64,000 nt of DNA from Aureococcus anophagefferens (Eukaryota; Sar; Pelagophyceae; Pelagomonadales; Pelagomonadaceae): NCBI RefSeq assembly GCF_000186865.1, contig NW_008705569.1:3211-67210 (forward strand), read 5' to 3'. The translations under genes and the position numbers were made by a program. Of the stretch, positions 10,343-21,260 are shown piece after piece. The notes beneath the pieces are model-generated. The model ran no database searches, was not told where the DNA came from, and was given only the letters and a program-made list of their open reading frames with translations. Position 1 is the stretch's first letter; each line of letters starts with the position of its first letter.

Positions 10343-13300
10343 CGGCGGGCCTCGGCGGCGGCGGCGTGGACGCGGCGTATTCCTCGGACGCGAGGTATTC
10401 CTCGCGCGACAGCAACAGCGCGAGCTCCGCGTCGCCCGCGGGCGCGGCCGGCGTCGGCTTCGGCTTCGGCGCGGCCTTGGGCGCGGCCGGCGTCGGCTTC
10501 GGCTTCGGCTTTTGCGCGGGCTTTTGGGGCGCGGCCGGCTTCGGCGCGGGCTTGGGAACCGGTCGGCCGGTCGGTTGGCGCGCCAGGAGGAGCAAATCGT
10601 CGTCGTCGTCGTCGTCGTCCGAAGCCCCGGCTCCCTGGGGCGGCGGCCTCGGTTCGCGCGCGGCCTCGCGCCGCGGCGGCGGCTCCGCGCCGGTGGACTC
10701 GTCGCGCGCACCCCCGGTGGTGTCCTTTCCCTCCACCTCCCCGACCTCGGCCTGATCCGCCGCCGCCCCCTTCTTCTTCTTCTTCTTCTTCTTCTTGGCC
10801 GCGGCGGTCCTCGCTCGCGCGCCCTCCTCGTCGTCCAGCAGCGCGAGCAGCTCCGCCTCGGCGCTTTCCGCCTGGGCCTCGCGCTCCCGGAGCTCCTCTT
10901 TGTCGACGGTGGGATTGTGGCCCGTGAGCTTTCGTTGCAGGATGCGCGCGGCGACGAAGCCGCCCTTGCGCTCGACGTCGCGGAGCGCGTCGATGGGGCC
11001 GCGCGTCCGCGCGACGGTCCGGAGGATGTGGTTCGGGTTCGGCCGGGGCCCCGAGCAGGCGCACTCGTCGCGGGCGCGCTCGAACTCCTTGGCGAAGAGC
11101 GCGCGGCTCACGGCGAAGCTCGGCGGCACGTCGTCGCCCTCGAAGGTGTAGTCGTCGTCGGGCGCGTCGTGCTCGCAGAGGGCCGTGAGCAGCAGCCCCG
11201 CGAAGGGCGCGCCCGGCGCCTGCCAGCGGAGCGCCGAGAAGAGCGCGGCGACGGCGCCGCCCGCGCGCTCGAGCCACTCGAGGCCGTCGTCGACGAGGGC
11301 CGTGCCCTCGCGGATCGACGGCGCGGCCTGGCAGAAGGGCTCGCGCGCCGCGCACGCCGGGTCGAAGGCCTGGCCGCAGAAGACGGCCGCCGCGGCGGCG
11401 CCGACGGTCGCGAGGTCCGAGCGCTTCGCGCCGAGGCGCGCGAGCGTCTCCGGGCCGAGCCGGCACGTCGGCGGCGGCTCGAAGGGGAAGCCGTTGCCGA
11501 GGAGCGCCGCGAGCGCCGGGCCCGCGGCGCCGGCGTCGAGCGCGACGACGGGCCGGCCCGGGGCGACGAGGCTGCACTCGAGGACGACGGCGAGCGCCGC
11601 GGACAGCGGCGGGCCCTCGGCGCACGCGCCGCCGGGCCGCGTCGCCTCGAGGAGCGCGGCGCAGACGTCCGCGTACTCGTGCTCGTCGACGCACCGTTCG
11701 CGGGCGCAGGCGTCGCGGGCGCCGTCGTCCCCGTCGTCCGCGTCCGCCTCCGGGGGCCGCGCGGCGGCGCAGGCGGCGACGACGGACAGGATCGCGAAGA
11801 GCTTGAGGCGGTCGTCGTCCTCCGGCGCGACGGCGTCGCCCCAGCGCTTCGCCTCCGTCGCCCGGCGCACGCGGCGCACGGCGCGCACGAGGAAGCGCCA
11901 GCCCTTGGCGCGCGCCCAGGTCCGCGCGGCGTCCTCGCGCGACTCCGCGACGAAACACGCGAGGCACGCGCCGGCCTCGGCGACGACGACCGTCGGCGTG
12001 GCCGCGTGGCACGCGACGCGCGCGAGCGCCTCGAACGCGCCGCAGCGCAGGAGCTCCGTCGGGTCGGCGTCCGCCGCCTGGAGGGCCTCGGTGAGCTCCG
12101 TCGCGCAGCGCGCCGCGCGCGCGGCCCAGTCGCCGCCGCCGCCGTAGGCGTCGTCGTAGGCGTCGATCAGGCCCAGGCTGCCGGGCACGTCGAGCGATGC
12201 CCTCATGATCGCCGCGGTGATCGCGCCGTCGCGCTCCCGGTCGCGCTCCATGGTCGCGGCGTCGCGGCCGGCGTCGCGGAGGACGACGCCGTCGACGCCG
12301 TCGGCGTCGACGGCGACGGCGCCCGCCTGGCGCAGGGCCAGGGTCGCGTGCATGGCGAAGCCGCGGCCGGCCTCGGCGTGGAGCCGCAGCGCGTCGCGCG
12401 CGTAGGCCCGCGCGGACGCGCGCGCCGGGCACGCGTCGTCGGGGACGCCGTCGTCGCCGAGGAGCCGCGCGACGTCCCAGATCACGTCCTCCTCCTGGAT
12501 CACGTCCTTGGCGGCCTCGCACGCGTAGGCGCGCTCGACGAGCGCGAGGGCCGCCGCCGCGAAGGTGTGGGCGGGCCAGGCCCCCGGCACGTCCTCTCTC
12601 AAGCTCAGGCCCACGTCGAGGAAGCGCACGAGCGGCGCGAGCACGCCGTCGACGCGGTCGCCCGCGCCGAGGCCGTACGCGCGGTCCTCCGGCAGCGGCG
12701 CCCAGGGCGGCGGCATGCGCGCCGTCATGGCCTGCGTCGCCTTCGTCAGCTCGAGCTCGACGGCCCCGAGCCGCGTCGCGACCGTCGGGTCGGTCGGGTC
12801 CGTCCGCGCGCGGCGCGCGAGGTCGGCGCGCCTTTGGATGAGGTAGTCCTCGTGGCGGAGCTCCTCCACGGACTTGTCGCCGTAGGGCGGCATGGCGACG
12901 ATGCTGTGCGTCACCGTCGGCAGCTGCTCGAGCCAGGTGACGAACCGCCGCCGCGGCGCGTACGCGTGCTCGAAGGTCCCGAGGCGCGGCGCCGTCGCCG
13001 ACGCGACCGCGACGCAGGTCGCGATGAGGCCCGCGGCGAGGTCCTCCGCGGCGGCGACGTTGTGCGGGCAGTCGAGGTGGTACCAGGGGTAGCAGTCGTG
13101 GTGCACGGGCTCGCCGTCGTCGCGGTCGCAGAGGAAGGCGGCGCTGAGCTGGCGCCAGAGCGCCGCCCAGGGAGCATTGAGCGCGTCGCCGCGCGCCTCC
13201 GCCGCCAGGAGCCCGCCGAGCTCGTAGGCGAGCGCGTCCGCGGCCTCGGCCGCGTCCGTCCGCGGCCGCGGCGACGGCGCGCCCGGGCGCGCGACGTTCC

Positions 13301-13946
13301 AGAGCCGCGGCATGATGTCGCCCTCGCGGAAGAGCTCCGCGGCGAGGCGGCACGCGCGGAGCTGGCACGGCCCGCAGGTGCCGTCGCCGACGGCCGCGGC
13401 GACGGCGCGCGCGAGGCCGGCGCCCTTGGCCAGCGTCGGCGCGCGGAGCGACGACGCGCTCGCGAGCGCGCGCGCCGCGAACTCGATCGCCGGCCCGCGG
13501 TGCACGCGCTCGCCGCCGACGTCCGCGTAGCCCGTCTCGAAGGCGCCGAGCGACGCCTCGAGCCGCGCGACGCCCCAGGCGACCACGCCGGGCCCGATCA
13601 TCGCGCGCGTCGCCTTCGAGGCCGCCGCGAGCGCCGCGACGCACTCGGCCGGCTTGCGCTCCGGCGCGGTCCCCCGGGACCGCGTCGCCGGGCGCTTCTG
13701 GCGCTTGGCGCTCCGGTCGTCGACTCGCTCGACGATGTCGTCGAGCGAGTCGTCGTCGTCGCTGGCGTAATCTTCGGTCTCCGCGCCGTCGTCGTCGTCG
13801 TCGTCGTCGCGCGGCGCGGGCAGGAACTCGATGAGCAGCGCGGCGATGCGCGCGGGATCCGCCGGCTTCGCGCATGCGCGCGGCGCGGGTTTCGTCGCCG
13901 CCGGAGGCGGCGGGGTCGACGTGTCGCTGGAGGCGCTCTGGCCCAT
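9549..13946 (-). CDS. giant U-box protein with SAM and cold-shock domains (probable E3 ubiquitin ligase)
   Basis: 1465 aa in a single exon; the ATG at 13944-13946 was chosen over a TTG four codons upstream. The start MGQSAS fits N-myristoylation. A KRQKR basic patch follows an Asp-rich run (about residues 40-75). Residues about 90-1000 form a helical Ala/Leu-rich region resembling a ubiquitin-ligase scaffold. A low-complexity Lys/Pro region follows, including nine consecutive Lys encoded by (CTT)n at about 10768-10797. The C-terminus holds a SAM domain (about 1243-1308), a cold-shock domain with both nucleic-acid motifs (KSHGFVQ and DVFVH, about 1310-1372) and a U-box (FTCPISFELMEDPVIAADGH, about 1395-1465). 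The U-box implies E2 binding and substrate ubiquitylation. The cold-shock domain implies RNA or single-stranded DNA binding. The combination is unusual. Confidence 0.85.
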
Positions 13947-14098
13947 CGCGAATACCAATCACAGCATCGGCAGCTCGCGGCGCGGCGGCCGTAAAAGTGC
14001 ATCGTTGACCAAGTTGAATTTACGAATCCATGCATCGCCTCTCGCTGCCCCGGCCCGACCTGGGAGTGGCTGGGAGGTCCACGCCAGCCGAATCGAAG

Positions 14099-16172
14099 AT
14101 GGCCGACGCCGACGCGCCGCCGCCGGTGCCGGACAAGGACGCGGAGGCCCAGGCCAACGAGGACCTGCGGCAGGCGACGATGGTGCGGCGACACGCCGAA
14201 CTCATTCCCGGGAACCACCGCGTGCTTCGTAGGCGCTCAACATGATGGGCATGTCCACGGCCAAGTCGTCCGGGGCCATGGACGGCGCGTCGACGTTCCT
14301 GCAGAACACGGCGGCGGGCTTCATGGGCGGCGCGGCGGCGCTCGTCGCGGCCCCGGCCATCGGCGCCATGCAGGGCGGCGTCGCGGGCGGCTTCCTCGGC
14401 GTCGGCGCGGGCATCGTGGGCCTCGTGACGCTGCCCGTCATCGGCCTGGCGACGGGCATGTCGGCCTTCGTCGACGGCATGATCCAGACGCCCTGGGCGG
14501 CCATGGCCACGGTCCAGGGCAAGGACTGGGACGAGGAGGAGGGCAAGTGGGTCTTCTACGACCTCCGCGTCGAGCACGACCGCCTCGAGAAGGGCGCCGC
14601 GGAGCGGGACCGCGCCTTCGAGGCGCGCAAGGCCGCGGCGCGGGGCGAGACGCCGCCGGCCGCGCCCAAGGGCGACGTCTCCGTCAAGGACGCGTCGCTC
14701 TACGAGGCGCTCGGCGTCGACCCGGGCGCGTCGGACGCGCAGATCAAGAAGGCCTACTACAAGAAGGCGCTCAAGTGCCACCCGGACAAGAACCCGGACA
14801 ACCCCGAGGCCGCCGCCGAGTTCCAGAAGATCGGCGCGGCCTACCAGGTGCTCGGCGAGCCCAAGAGCCGCAAGACGTACGACGAGAAGGGGCTCAGCGG
14901 CGTCGACGGGCCGTCGATGGACCCCGCGGCGTTCTTCTCCATGATCTTCGGCGACGAGCGCTTCGAGCCCCTCGTCGGCGAGCTCCAGATGGCGTCGATG
15001 ATGAAGATGAGCGGCGAGGAGGACATGATGCTCGACCCCATGCAGATGAAGTACAAGCAGAAGGTCCGCGCGTGCAAGTGCGCGATCTACCTCGTCGACG
15101 AGCTCCTCGCGCCCTGGACGGCCGAGGGGGCCGACGCCGAGGCGGCCAAGGCCGCGACGACGACCCTCGCCGACGACCTGTCGAAGACGCCCTTCGGCGC
15201 GACGCTGCTCACGGTCGTCGGCGGCGCGTACGAGTCCGCGGCGAAGCGCTTCGTCGGGTCCCAGTTCGAGAAGGCCCAGATGTCGTTCAACGAGTCCGTC
15301 GCGGAGACGAAGACGGGCTTCTCGCTCCTCGGCGACATGTCGCGGGCCATGGGCGCCGCGAGCTCGGCCGCGCAGAGCGAGCAGGCCGCGGCGCAGGCGG
15401 GCCAGCAGGCCGAGGAGACCAAGGCCGCCGTGCCGACCTACGCGGCGGACAAGAGCGACCCGGGGCTCATCGTCGACGCGCCCCACGTCATGATCGTCGA
15501 GACCTACGGCATCTTCGACGTGTCCTACTTCACGCGCGCGGCTCCCGCGCGCGTCGCGCGCGCGCGCCGCGCCACGCCTCCGCTTCGCAGGCGCGGAGTC
15601 GCTCAAGCTCGCGTGGGCGAACCTGCCCTACTGCACCGGGGCCTGCTCCTTCACGCGCGAACTCGGCGACGGGCCGGTCAAGTGGGCCGTCGGCGAGACC
15701 TACCCGACGCCGGACTACGGCACGGTGCTGACGATCCAGGCCGCCGTCGACCGCGCGGGCGACGAGCAGCGCGCGCGCCGCGTCTTTTTTTCCCCCCCGG
15801 AAAACGAGCAGCGGGCGCGCCGCGTAGGCTCACGCCCATCTCCCTCGCCGTCAAGGCCGCCGACGGCAAGAAGGCCGACATGATGAAGTCCGTCATGGAG
15901 CTCGCGTGGAAGGTGAGCGTCATCGACGTGCAGCACGTCCTCGCGTCCGCGTGCCGCAAGATCACCGTGGACCACGGCGCGTCCGAGGCCCTGCGCATGG
16001 AGCGCGCCAAGGCGCTGCGCGAGGTCCCGAGACCCGCGTCCGGATTCCCGAAGAAGCGCGCGCGGATTCGCGCGCGTAGGTCGGCGCGATCTTCATCGAG
16101 CGCGCCAAGGCCAGCGGCCACACGAAGACCTGGCAGGAGGAGCTCGCCAAGCACATGGGCGACCTCCACTAA
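14099..16172 (+). CDS. DnaJ (Hsp40) protein with X-domain and N-terminal glycine zipper
   Basis: Five exons: 14099-14182, 14233-15535, 15591 to about 15774, 15828-16023, 16080-16172. The glycine-zipper helix (GFMGGAAALVAAPAIGAM onward) precedes a J domain (SLYEALGVDPGASDAQIKKA, with the HPD motif in CHPDKNPDN). The X-domain follows (MIFGDERFEPLVGELQMASM), as in DnaJ-X proteins of the Caj1/Djp1 group. A J domain stimulates Hsp70 ATPase. Intron 14183-14232 is GT-AG (50 nt) and joins QATM to ALNMMGM. Intron 15536-15590 is GC-AG with GCGCGG at both ends. The third intron ends at 15827, but its donor (15769 or 15775, both GC) is unresolved. Intron 16024-16079 is GT-AG. The stop is TAA at 16170-16172. 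Confidence 0.85.
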
Positions 16173-16333
16173 AGGGGGCCCTTTCCCCGCCACGCCCCCT
16201 TCTTTATCCCCACATAAGCACCCAGTGCTGCACGGCAAGGTCACATGTTGAACTCGTACTTGCACCCTTCTTGTCGAGGGCTTGTGGCAGAGCGACGGAA
16301 AGTGCGCGCGCGCCGCCCGACAACACAACCACC

Positions 16334-17638
16334 ATGACGGGGGGCGGCGGCGACGGCAAGGAGAAGGTGTCCGTCGCGAACGTCGCCCTCAACATGTCGA
16401 ACGCGATCATCGGCGCGGGCATCGTCGGGTTGCCCTACGCGCTCAAGGAGGCCGGCTGCGGCCTGGGGCTGATGCTGCTCGTGGCCATGGCCTGGGTGAC
16501 GAACTACTCCATCGGGTGCCTCATCGCGTCGGCGGCCCGCGTCCGCGCGACGAGCTACGACGCCCTCGCGCGCGACGCGCTCGGCGGCGCGGGCGAGATC
16601 GCCGTCATCTTCGGCCAGTTCGTCTTCGACTACGGCGCCGCGCTGTCCTACCTCATCATCCTCGGCGACACGTCGGAGTCCGTCGTCGAGTTCGCCCTGA
16701 AGCGCCACGCGCCCGGCTCCCGCGAGCTCTGCATCGCCGTCGCGTCGCTCTTCATGCTGCCGCTGTGCCTCTTGAGGGACATCGCGAAGCTCGAGGCGTG
16801 CGCGTTCCTCTTGATCGTGTCCGTGAGCGTCGTCACGGTCGTCATCATCGCGAAGCTGGCGCTGCGGAACTCGGCGCCGAGCGGCGCCCTCAGGTTCGCC
16901 AACGGGGGCGACCCGCTCGGCTGCTTCCAGGCGCTCGGCATCTTCTCGTTCGCGTTCGTCTGCCAGGACTCCGTGTTCCTGTTCTACAACACGCTGCGGG
17001 ACAACACGGTCGACCGCTTCAGACGCGTGTCGGCCCTGGCCCTGGGCGCGTCGGCGCTCTACACCGTCGTCATCGCCGCGGCGGGCTTCGTCGCGTTCCG
17101 CGACGGCACGGAGGCGAACATCCTCAACAACTACGACGTCCGCGACTACGCGGCCGTGGTCATGCGCGTCTTCTACGCCGCGACGATGATGTGCACCTAC
17201 CCGACCTGCGTCTTCGTCTGCCGCCAGGCGGGCCACGCGCTGCTCCGGAGCCGCGAGGCCTACGCGGGGCGCGACCCGGACGTCCTCGAGCGCGACGTCG
17301 CGGACGTGTCGTCGAAGCGGCACGCGGCCTACTCCGTGTCGCTCTGGCTCACGACGGTCGTGATCTCGCTGCTGACGAAGAAGCTGGGCGTGGTCATGTC
17401 GCTGACGGGCAACGTCGCCGGCTCGCTGCTCGGCTTCGTGCTCCCCGGGCTGATCGCGCTGAAGGTGCTGGCGTTGGATTCCAGGGCGTCGATCAACGAC
17501 GACGAAGACCTCGTCGAGGGGCTGCTCGAGTCGAGCGTCGCGGAGAAGCCGCCGAGCAAGTGGCCCTACGTCGGGCTCGTCGTCTTCGGCGGCTTCACGG
17601 GCGTGCTCGGCGTGGCGACGACCTTCACGAGCGCCTGA
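16334..17638 (+). CDS. amino-acid transporter, AAAP/SLC38-type
   Basis: 434 aa in one exon, ATG at 16334. The first helix carries the AAAP hallmark NMSNAIIGAGIVGLPYALKE, where the unwound GAGIxGLP segment binds substrate. About eleven hydrophobic segments follow, with a cytosolic loop around residues 310-335 (RSREAYAGRDPDVLERDVAD). The length fits SLC38/AVT transporters, which are proton- or sodium-coupled amino-acid carriers of the plasma or vacuolar membrane. The substrate cannot be read from sequence. An in-frame extension upstream of the ATG lacks a better start. Confidence 0.9.
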   Translation: MTGGGGDGKEKVSVANVALNMSNAIIGAGIVGLPYALKEAGCGLGLMLLVAMAWVTNYSIGCLIASAARVRATSYDALARDALGGAGEIAVIFGQFVFDYGAALSYLIILGDTSESVVEFALKRHAPGSRELCIAVASLFMLPLCLLRDIAKLEACAFLLIVSVSVVTVVIIAKLALRNSAPSGALRFANGGDPLGCFQALGIFSFAFVCQDSVFLFYNTLRDNTVDRFRRVSALALGASALYTVVIAAAGFVAFRDGTEANILNNYDVRDYAAVVMRVFYAATMMCTYPTCVFVCRQAGHALLRSREAYAGRDPDVLERDVADVSSKRHAAYSVSLWLTTVVISLLTKKLGVVMSLTGNVAGSLLGFVLPGLIALKVLALDSRASINDDEDLVEGLLESSVAEKPPSKWPYVGLVVFGGFTGVLGVATTFTSA

Positions 17639-17794
17639 TGGCGGCCCGTAATTTTATCCCGAGAGCTTTCGTGCGACGTAGGAGCCTCGCCTCGCGCGCC
17701 CTACGCGCGCGTCGCGTGCGCATCATTCTGGGTGCGGCGGCACCGTGTCGAAGATGAAGGTATTTCTCCGAATCTCCACACCCGTGGTGCAGCC

Positions 17795-19024
17795 ATGGAC
17801 ATGGCGGACGATGGTGGCCTCACGGGCGCCCTCGTGCCGCCGAAGCCCGCGACGTCGCACGCGTCGCTGGGCCGGCGCCTGGCGGCGGCCCTCGGCGTCC
17901 TCTACTGCGGCGCCGTGGGCCTCCGCGCCTACGGCCTGCCCCGGGCAGCCCCCTGGTCGTCGGCGCTCGAGGAGCAGACGACGACCGCCCCAGCGGACGT
18001 CTGCCTCGTGTCCGTCGCGGCCGGCGCCGAGTACGTGGCCATGGCCCAGTTCGCGGGCCTGACGAAGGCGGGCTACGCGGCCAAGTGGGGCTACCGCTAC
18101 GCGCCGTACGACTTCGACGACGCGGACGCGTTCATGGACTTTTGCCGCACGAGCGAGTTCGGCTCGCAGTTCGGCGACGCGCTCGACACCTTCACGGTGA
18201 CGCTCCTCAAGTTCTGCACCATGGCCCACGCGCTCAACGAGGGCGGCTGCGCCCAGGTCTTCGTCTCGGACGCGGACTCGCTCATCACGAACTGGGACCA
18301 GGAGCTGACCTGGGCCTGGAACGGCGCCCACGCCTCGCCGCAGAAGCACATCATGTTCACGCTCGTCACGGACACGACCTGGGGCGACGGCTTCTGCCCC
18401 GGGACGGCGGGGGCCGACCGGGTCGCCGCGGGCTCGTGCGGCGACTTCGGCACGTTCTGGAACTGCCTCAACACGGGCACGCTCCTCGCCGACAACTCGG
18501 CCTACACGCTCGACTTCCTCGCCAAGTCCGTGCGGCTCCAGCTCGACGGCCGGCAGGCGGCGTGCTCCACGAACCCGTACCTGCCCGACGACGTCGGCGC
18601 GTCCGGCCACGACCAGTGCCCGGACGAGGACGACCAGTGCGTCGCCGGCTGCGTCGTCGTCGACGAGGCGACGAGGACGGGCGTCGCGGCGGCGGACGTG
18701 GCCGTGCCCGACGAGTTCGCCTGCGCGACGGCCGCGACGCGCCCCGCGATGCAGGAGAGCCTCATGGTCACGGAGTACATCGAACGGCTCGACGACTGCC
18801 CCGAGCTGGAGACGCGCCTCGACGCCGACGCGTTCAACGTGAACTGCATCGCCATGGACGAGTACAAGGCGACCTGCCTCCTCTGCGCGGCGGACTACTT
18901 TGCGTCCACGAGGGACATCGCGCGGTCGCTGAGCCAGGACGACCTGGACGCGATCCTCGCCATCTACCCGCGGTCGTACCGCGACCCATCGTCGAGCACC
19001 GGATGGGACGGCCTCAACTCCTAG
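17795..19024 (+). CDS. type II membrane glycosyltransferase, probably GT34-like
   Basis: 409 aa in one exon. The ATG at 17795 gives a short cytosolic segment, a signal-anchor (LAAALGVLYCGAVGLRAYGL) and a Cys-rich lumenal domain. The core resembles galactosyl/mannosyltransferases of the MNN10/GMA12 type: a beta strand CLVSVAAGAEYVAMAQFA, then KWGYRYAPYDFDDADAF, then QVFVSDADSLITN. The D-A-D would be the metal-binding DxD. Golgi residence is inferred. Many cysteine pairs (CPDEDDQCVAGC, KATCLLCAADYF) suggest a disulfide-rich tail. The sugar and acceptor are unknown. Confidence 0.6.
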   Translation: MDMADDGGLTGALVPPKPATSHASLGRRLAAALGVLYCGAVGLRAYGLPRAAPWSSALEEQTTTAPADVCLVSVAAGAEYVAMAQFAGLTKAGYAAKWGYRYAPYDFDDADAFMDFCRTSEFGSQFGDALDTFTVTLLKFCTMAHALNEGGCAQVFVSDADSLITNWDQELTWAWNGAHASPQKHIMFTLVTDTTWGDGFCPGTAGADRVAAGSCGDFGTFWNCLNTGTLLADNSAYTLDFLAKSVRLQLDGRQAACSTNPYLPDDVGASGHDQCPDEDDQCVAGCVVVDEATRTGVAAADVAVPDEFACATAATRPAMQESLMVTEYIERLDDCPELETRLDADAFNVNCIAMDEYKATCLLCAADYFASTRDIARSLSQDDLDAILAIYPRSYRDPSSSTGWDGLNS

Positions 19025-19143
19025 GATCCTTCGTTTTTCGTTCGTAACTTCGTTTGTTTTGACTTGAAATCCCCACAACTTGAACGTCACGGTGCATCGC
19101 TAATAAGAAGGATGGGCGCACACAACATAGGGCAGCCGCAGCC

Positions 19144-20274
19144 ATGATCGCGGCGCGAACCATGATCGCCGCGCTCGCGCTCGTCCTGGCGCGGGCCCGC
19201 GGCGACGACGGCTGCGACGACGCACGACAGAGCAAGGGCGCCTACCGCCAGACGCGGCCGAGCCCGCCGGCCTGGGGCTCGTCCTTCGTATGCGAGCCGC
19301 CGCGCTGCGTCCGCGAGACCTTTCGCACGCACCGCCGCCTCGCCGCCCCCTGCGGCGCCGAGGCGGCGCAGCCGCCGCCCGCGCGCTGCGGCGCCGGCGC
19401 CCGCGGCGACGCGTTCGCGGCGTGCGCGGCGTTCTGGGCGCGCGAGCCGTGCGCCGCGTGCGACCCCGGCGGCTGGAACGCGACGCGGCCCGACTGGTGG
19501 GCCGGCGCCTGCGCGGGGAAGCCGACGCTGGGCCTCGTCTTCATCCCGGAGACCGGCGGCGACGGCGTCGTCCGGAGCGGCCTCGTCGGCGGCTGGATGC
19601 GGAACTTCCGGCCGTTCCAGAACGACCCGCGCGGCGGCAGCCCCATCGGCTGCAAGATGGTCCACCACACGCCGCCGCGCCACCTGCCCGAGCCCTTCCG
19701 GGGCGCGCGCGACACGTTCTGCTTCGTCCGCGACCCGCTCGACCGCTGGCTCGCGACGTTCGCGCGGAAGCAGAGGCGCGGCGACGCCGGCGGCGAGACG
19801 CGCGCCGCGCTCCGGGACTGGTCCCGGGCCATGCTCGACCTGCTCGAAGCGGGGGACGTCGCCGCGAACCCGCTCGAGGACTGCGCGTTCATCCCCCAGG
19901 AGCAGTACGTCTTCTTCGCGGACGACGGGCCCCAGCGCGCCTGCCGCCACGTGCTGGACTACGACCACTACGCCGCCGAGCTCGCGCAGCTCGAGGCGCC
20001 CTGCGCCGCGACGCGCGACGCGCGCCTCGAGGACCCGACGGCCCTCAACGCGTCGCACCTCGACGCGGGCCTCCGGGACCGCGTCCGCCGGCTCTACCGG
20101 CGCGACTACGAGCGCCTCGGCGCCTACCTCGGCCGCGACCCGCCCGCGGCGGAACCGGAAAGACGCGCGTGGTTCGACGGCGTCTCGCGGACCTTCGACG
20201 AGTTCGGATCGCTCGGCTTCGACGCCGCGGGCACGCTCCGCGCGTGGCGGGCCGCGGGGGCCGTGGCGAGGTAA
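19144..20274 (+). CDS. secretory-pathway sulfotransferase family protein
   Basis: 376 aa from the ATG at 19144. The signal peptide is short (AALALVLARA). The middle contains LGLVFIPETGGDGVVRSGL, a variant of the 5' PAPS loop (usually 'PKtGgTSl'), and FCFVRDPLDRWLATFARKQ, the 3' phosphate motif, about 70 residues later. This spacing and order are typical of Sulfotransfer_2 enzymes that move sulfate from PAPS to a glycan. The Lys usually present in the 5' loop is Glu here (IPETGG), so activity is uncertain. The C-terminal RRLYRRDYERLGAYLG helix also fits the family. It shares only the RDP-x-DR motif with the gene at 6277-7521. Confidence 0.65.
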   Translation: MIAARTMIAALALVLARARGDDGCDDARQSKGAYRQTRPSPPAWGSSFVCEPPRCVRETFRTHRRLAAPCGAEAAQPPPARCGAGARGDAFAACAAFWAREPCAACDPGGWNATRPDWWAGACAGKPTLGLVFIPETGGDGVVRSGLVGGWMRNFRPFQNDPRGGSPIGCKMVHHTPPRHLPEPFRGARDTFCFVRDPLDRWLATFARKQRRGDAGGETRAALRDWSRAMLDLLEAGDVAANPLEDCAFIPQEQYVFFADDGPQRACRHVLDYDHYAAELAQLEAPCAATRDARLEDPTALNASHLDAGLRDRVRRLYRRDYERLGAYLGRDPPAAEPERRAWFDGVSRTFDEFGSLGFDAAGTLRAWRAAGAVAR

Positions 20275-20540
20275 GTTTCTGCGCGTTCTTTCTTGTTGTC
20301 GTTGCGGCCGTCCGGCTTGCTTTGGACGCTGTCGCCGCTAGCGAAGTCTTGTTGAACTGCAAGGTTACTGCAACGAGGTCTTGACATATAGGAAATCCCA
20401 ACGTATATATCATAAACGATGCGAGCCATTCGTTTTAAAGTTTGCATCTTCTTCAATATTGGCTGTGCGCTCACAGCCATTCATATCCCAAAGTTCATCG
20501 AGCTCAGTGAAGTTTATTCCGTCAAGGGTTAGTTTTGCTT

Positions 20541-21260
20541 ATGGAAGAAGCGGAGGGCCTCGTGAGATCGCAGGGTGGGAGCGTGCTGCTGTTGCTGCTG
20601 CCGCTGCTCCTGTGCTCCGGCGCTCTGCTCCAGGAAGGCCGACGCGCGATGGTGGCGCGCGCAGCGCTGCTGCTGTGCGCGCTACGGCTCACAACCGCTT
20701 TGCAACCGCCATGGAAAAGCTCGACGCACGCGAGCACTAGGCAACGCGTGCTCCGCGCCGCCGACGAGCCCGAGGAGGACGCCATGTCCGCCGACGAGCC
20801 CGAGGAGGACGCCATGTCCGCCGCGCGCATGCTGCTCGGCCGCGCGCCGCCCGGCGAAGCCGCGTCGGCCACGAACGTCACGAAGCTCAGCGCCGTGGGC
20901 GACCTCGAGGCGCTGACGGGCGTGCTCTTCGTCTCGGCGCCGACGTGCCGCGCGTGCCGCGCGGTCGAGCCGGCCTTTTCGCGCTACGCGGCGTCGAGCG
21001 ACGCCGGCGCCTTCTACAAGGCCGTCGTCGGCCGCGACCGGTCCATCGCCGAGTACCTGGGCGTCGCGAAGGCGCCCGCGTTCTGCCTGCTCAACGACGG
21101 CCGCGTCGAACGGACGCTGGCGACGTCGAGCAAGACGGAGCTGAGGGCATTCCTCGACAAGGCCGTCGTCTTCAAGCCCAAGCTCGGCTCGCGCGTCAAG
21201 AACGCCGTGAAGGGCGCGTTCCGGGGCGGCGGCGGCGCGCCCCCGCTTACGGATATTTAA
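20541..21260 (+). CDS. secretory or plastid thioredoxin-fold protein (CRAC motif) with duplicated acidic segment
   Basis: 239 aa from the ATG at 20541. A second ATG at 20649 gives a cleaner signal peptide (VARAALLLCALRLTTALQPP), so the true start is open. Residues about 74-93 are a perfect 10-residue duplication (ADEPEEDAMS twice) from a 30-bp DNA repeat. The thioredoxin-like core has GVLFVSAPTCRACRAVEPAF, where CRAC occupies the redox CxxC position, followed by YLGVAKAPAFCLLNDGRVER with the cis-Pro equivalent (APAF). The basic tail (KLGSRVKNAVKGAF) is atypical. A dithiol redox role in the plastid or ER is inferred. Confidence 0.65.
   Translation: MEEAEGLVRSQGGSVLLLLLPLLLCSGALLQEGRRAMVARAALLLCALRLTTALQPPWKSSTHASTRQRVLRAADEPEEDAMSADEPEEDAMSAARMLLGRAPPGEAASATNVTKLSAVGDLEALTGVLFVSAPTCRACRAVEPAFSRYAASSDAGAFYKAVVGRDRSIAEYLGVAKAPAFCLLNDGRVERTLATSSKTELRAFLDKAVVFKPKLGSRVKNAVKGAFRGGGGAPPLTDI
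20761..20820 (+). repeat. perfect 30-bp tandem duplication inside a coding region
   Basis: Positions 20761-20790 and 20791-20820 are identical (ccgacgagcccgaggaggac, then gccatgtccg). The 30-bp period keeps frame and duplicates ten acidic residues of the thioredoxin-fold protein. The lack of any divergence suggests a recent or actively homogenised duplication. Confidence 0.95.

Noticed and set aside
9507..13994. A 1495-codon plus-strand open frame and a third long frame antisense to the U-box gene
   Set aside because: Antisense frames stay open in very GC-rich coding DNA. They encode only Arg/Gly/Ala-rich low-complexity sequence, while the minus-strand frame holds recognisable domains.
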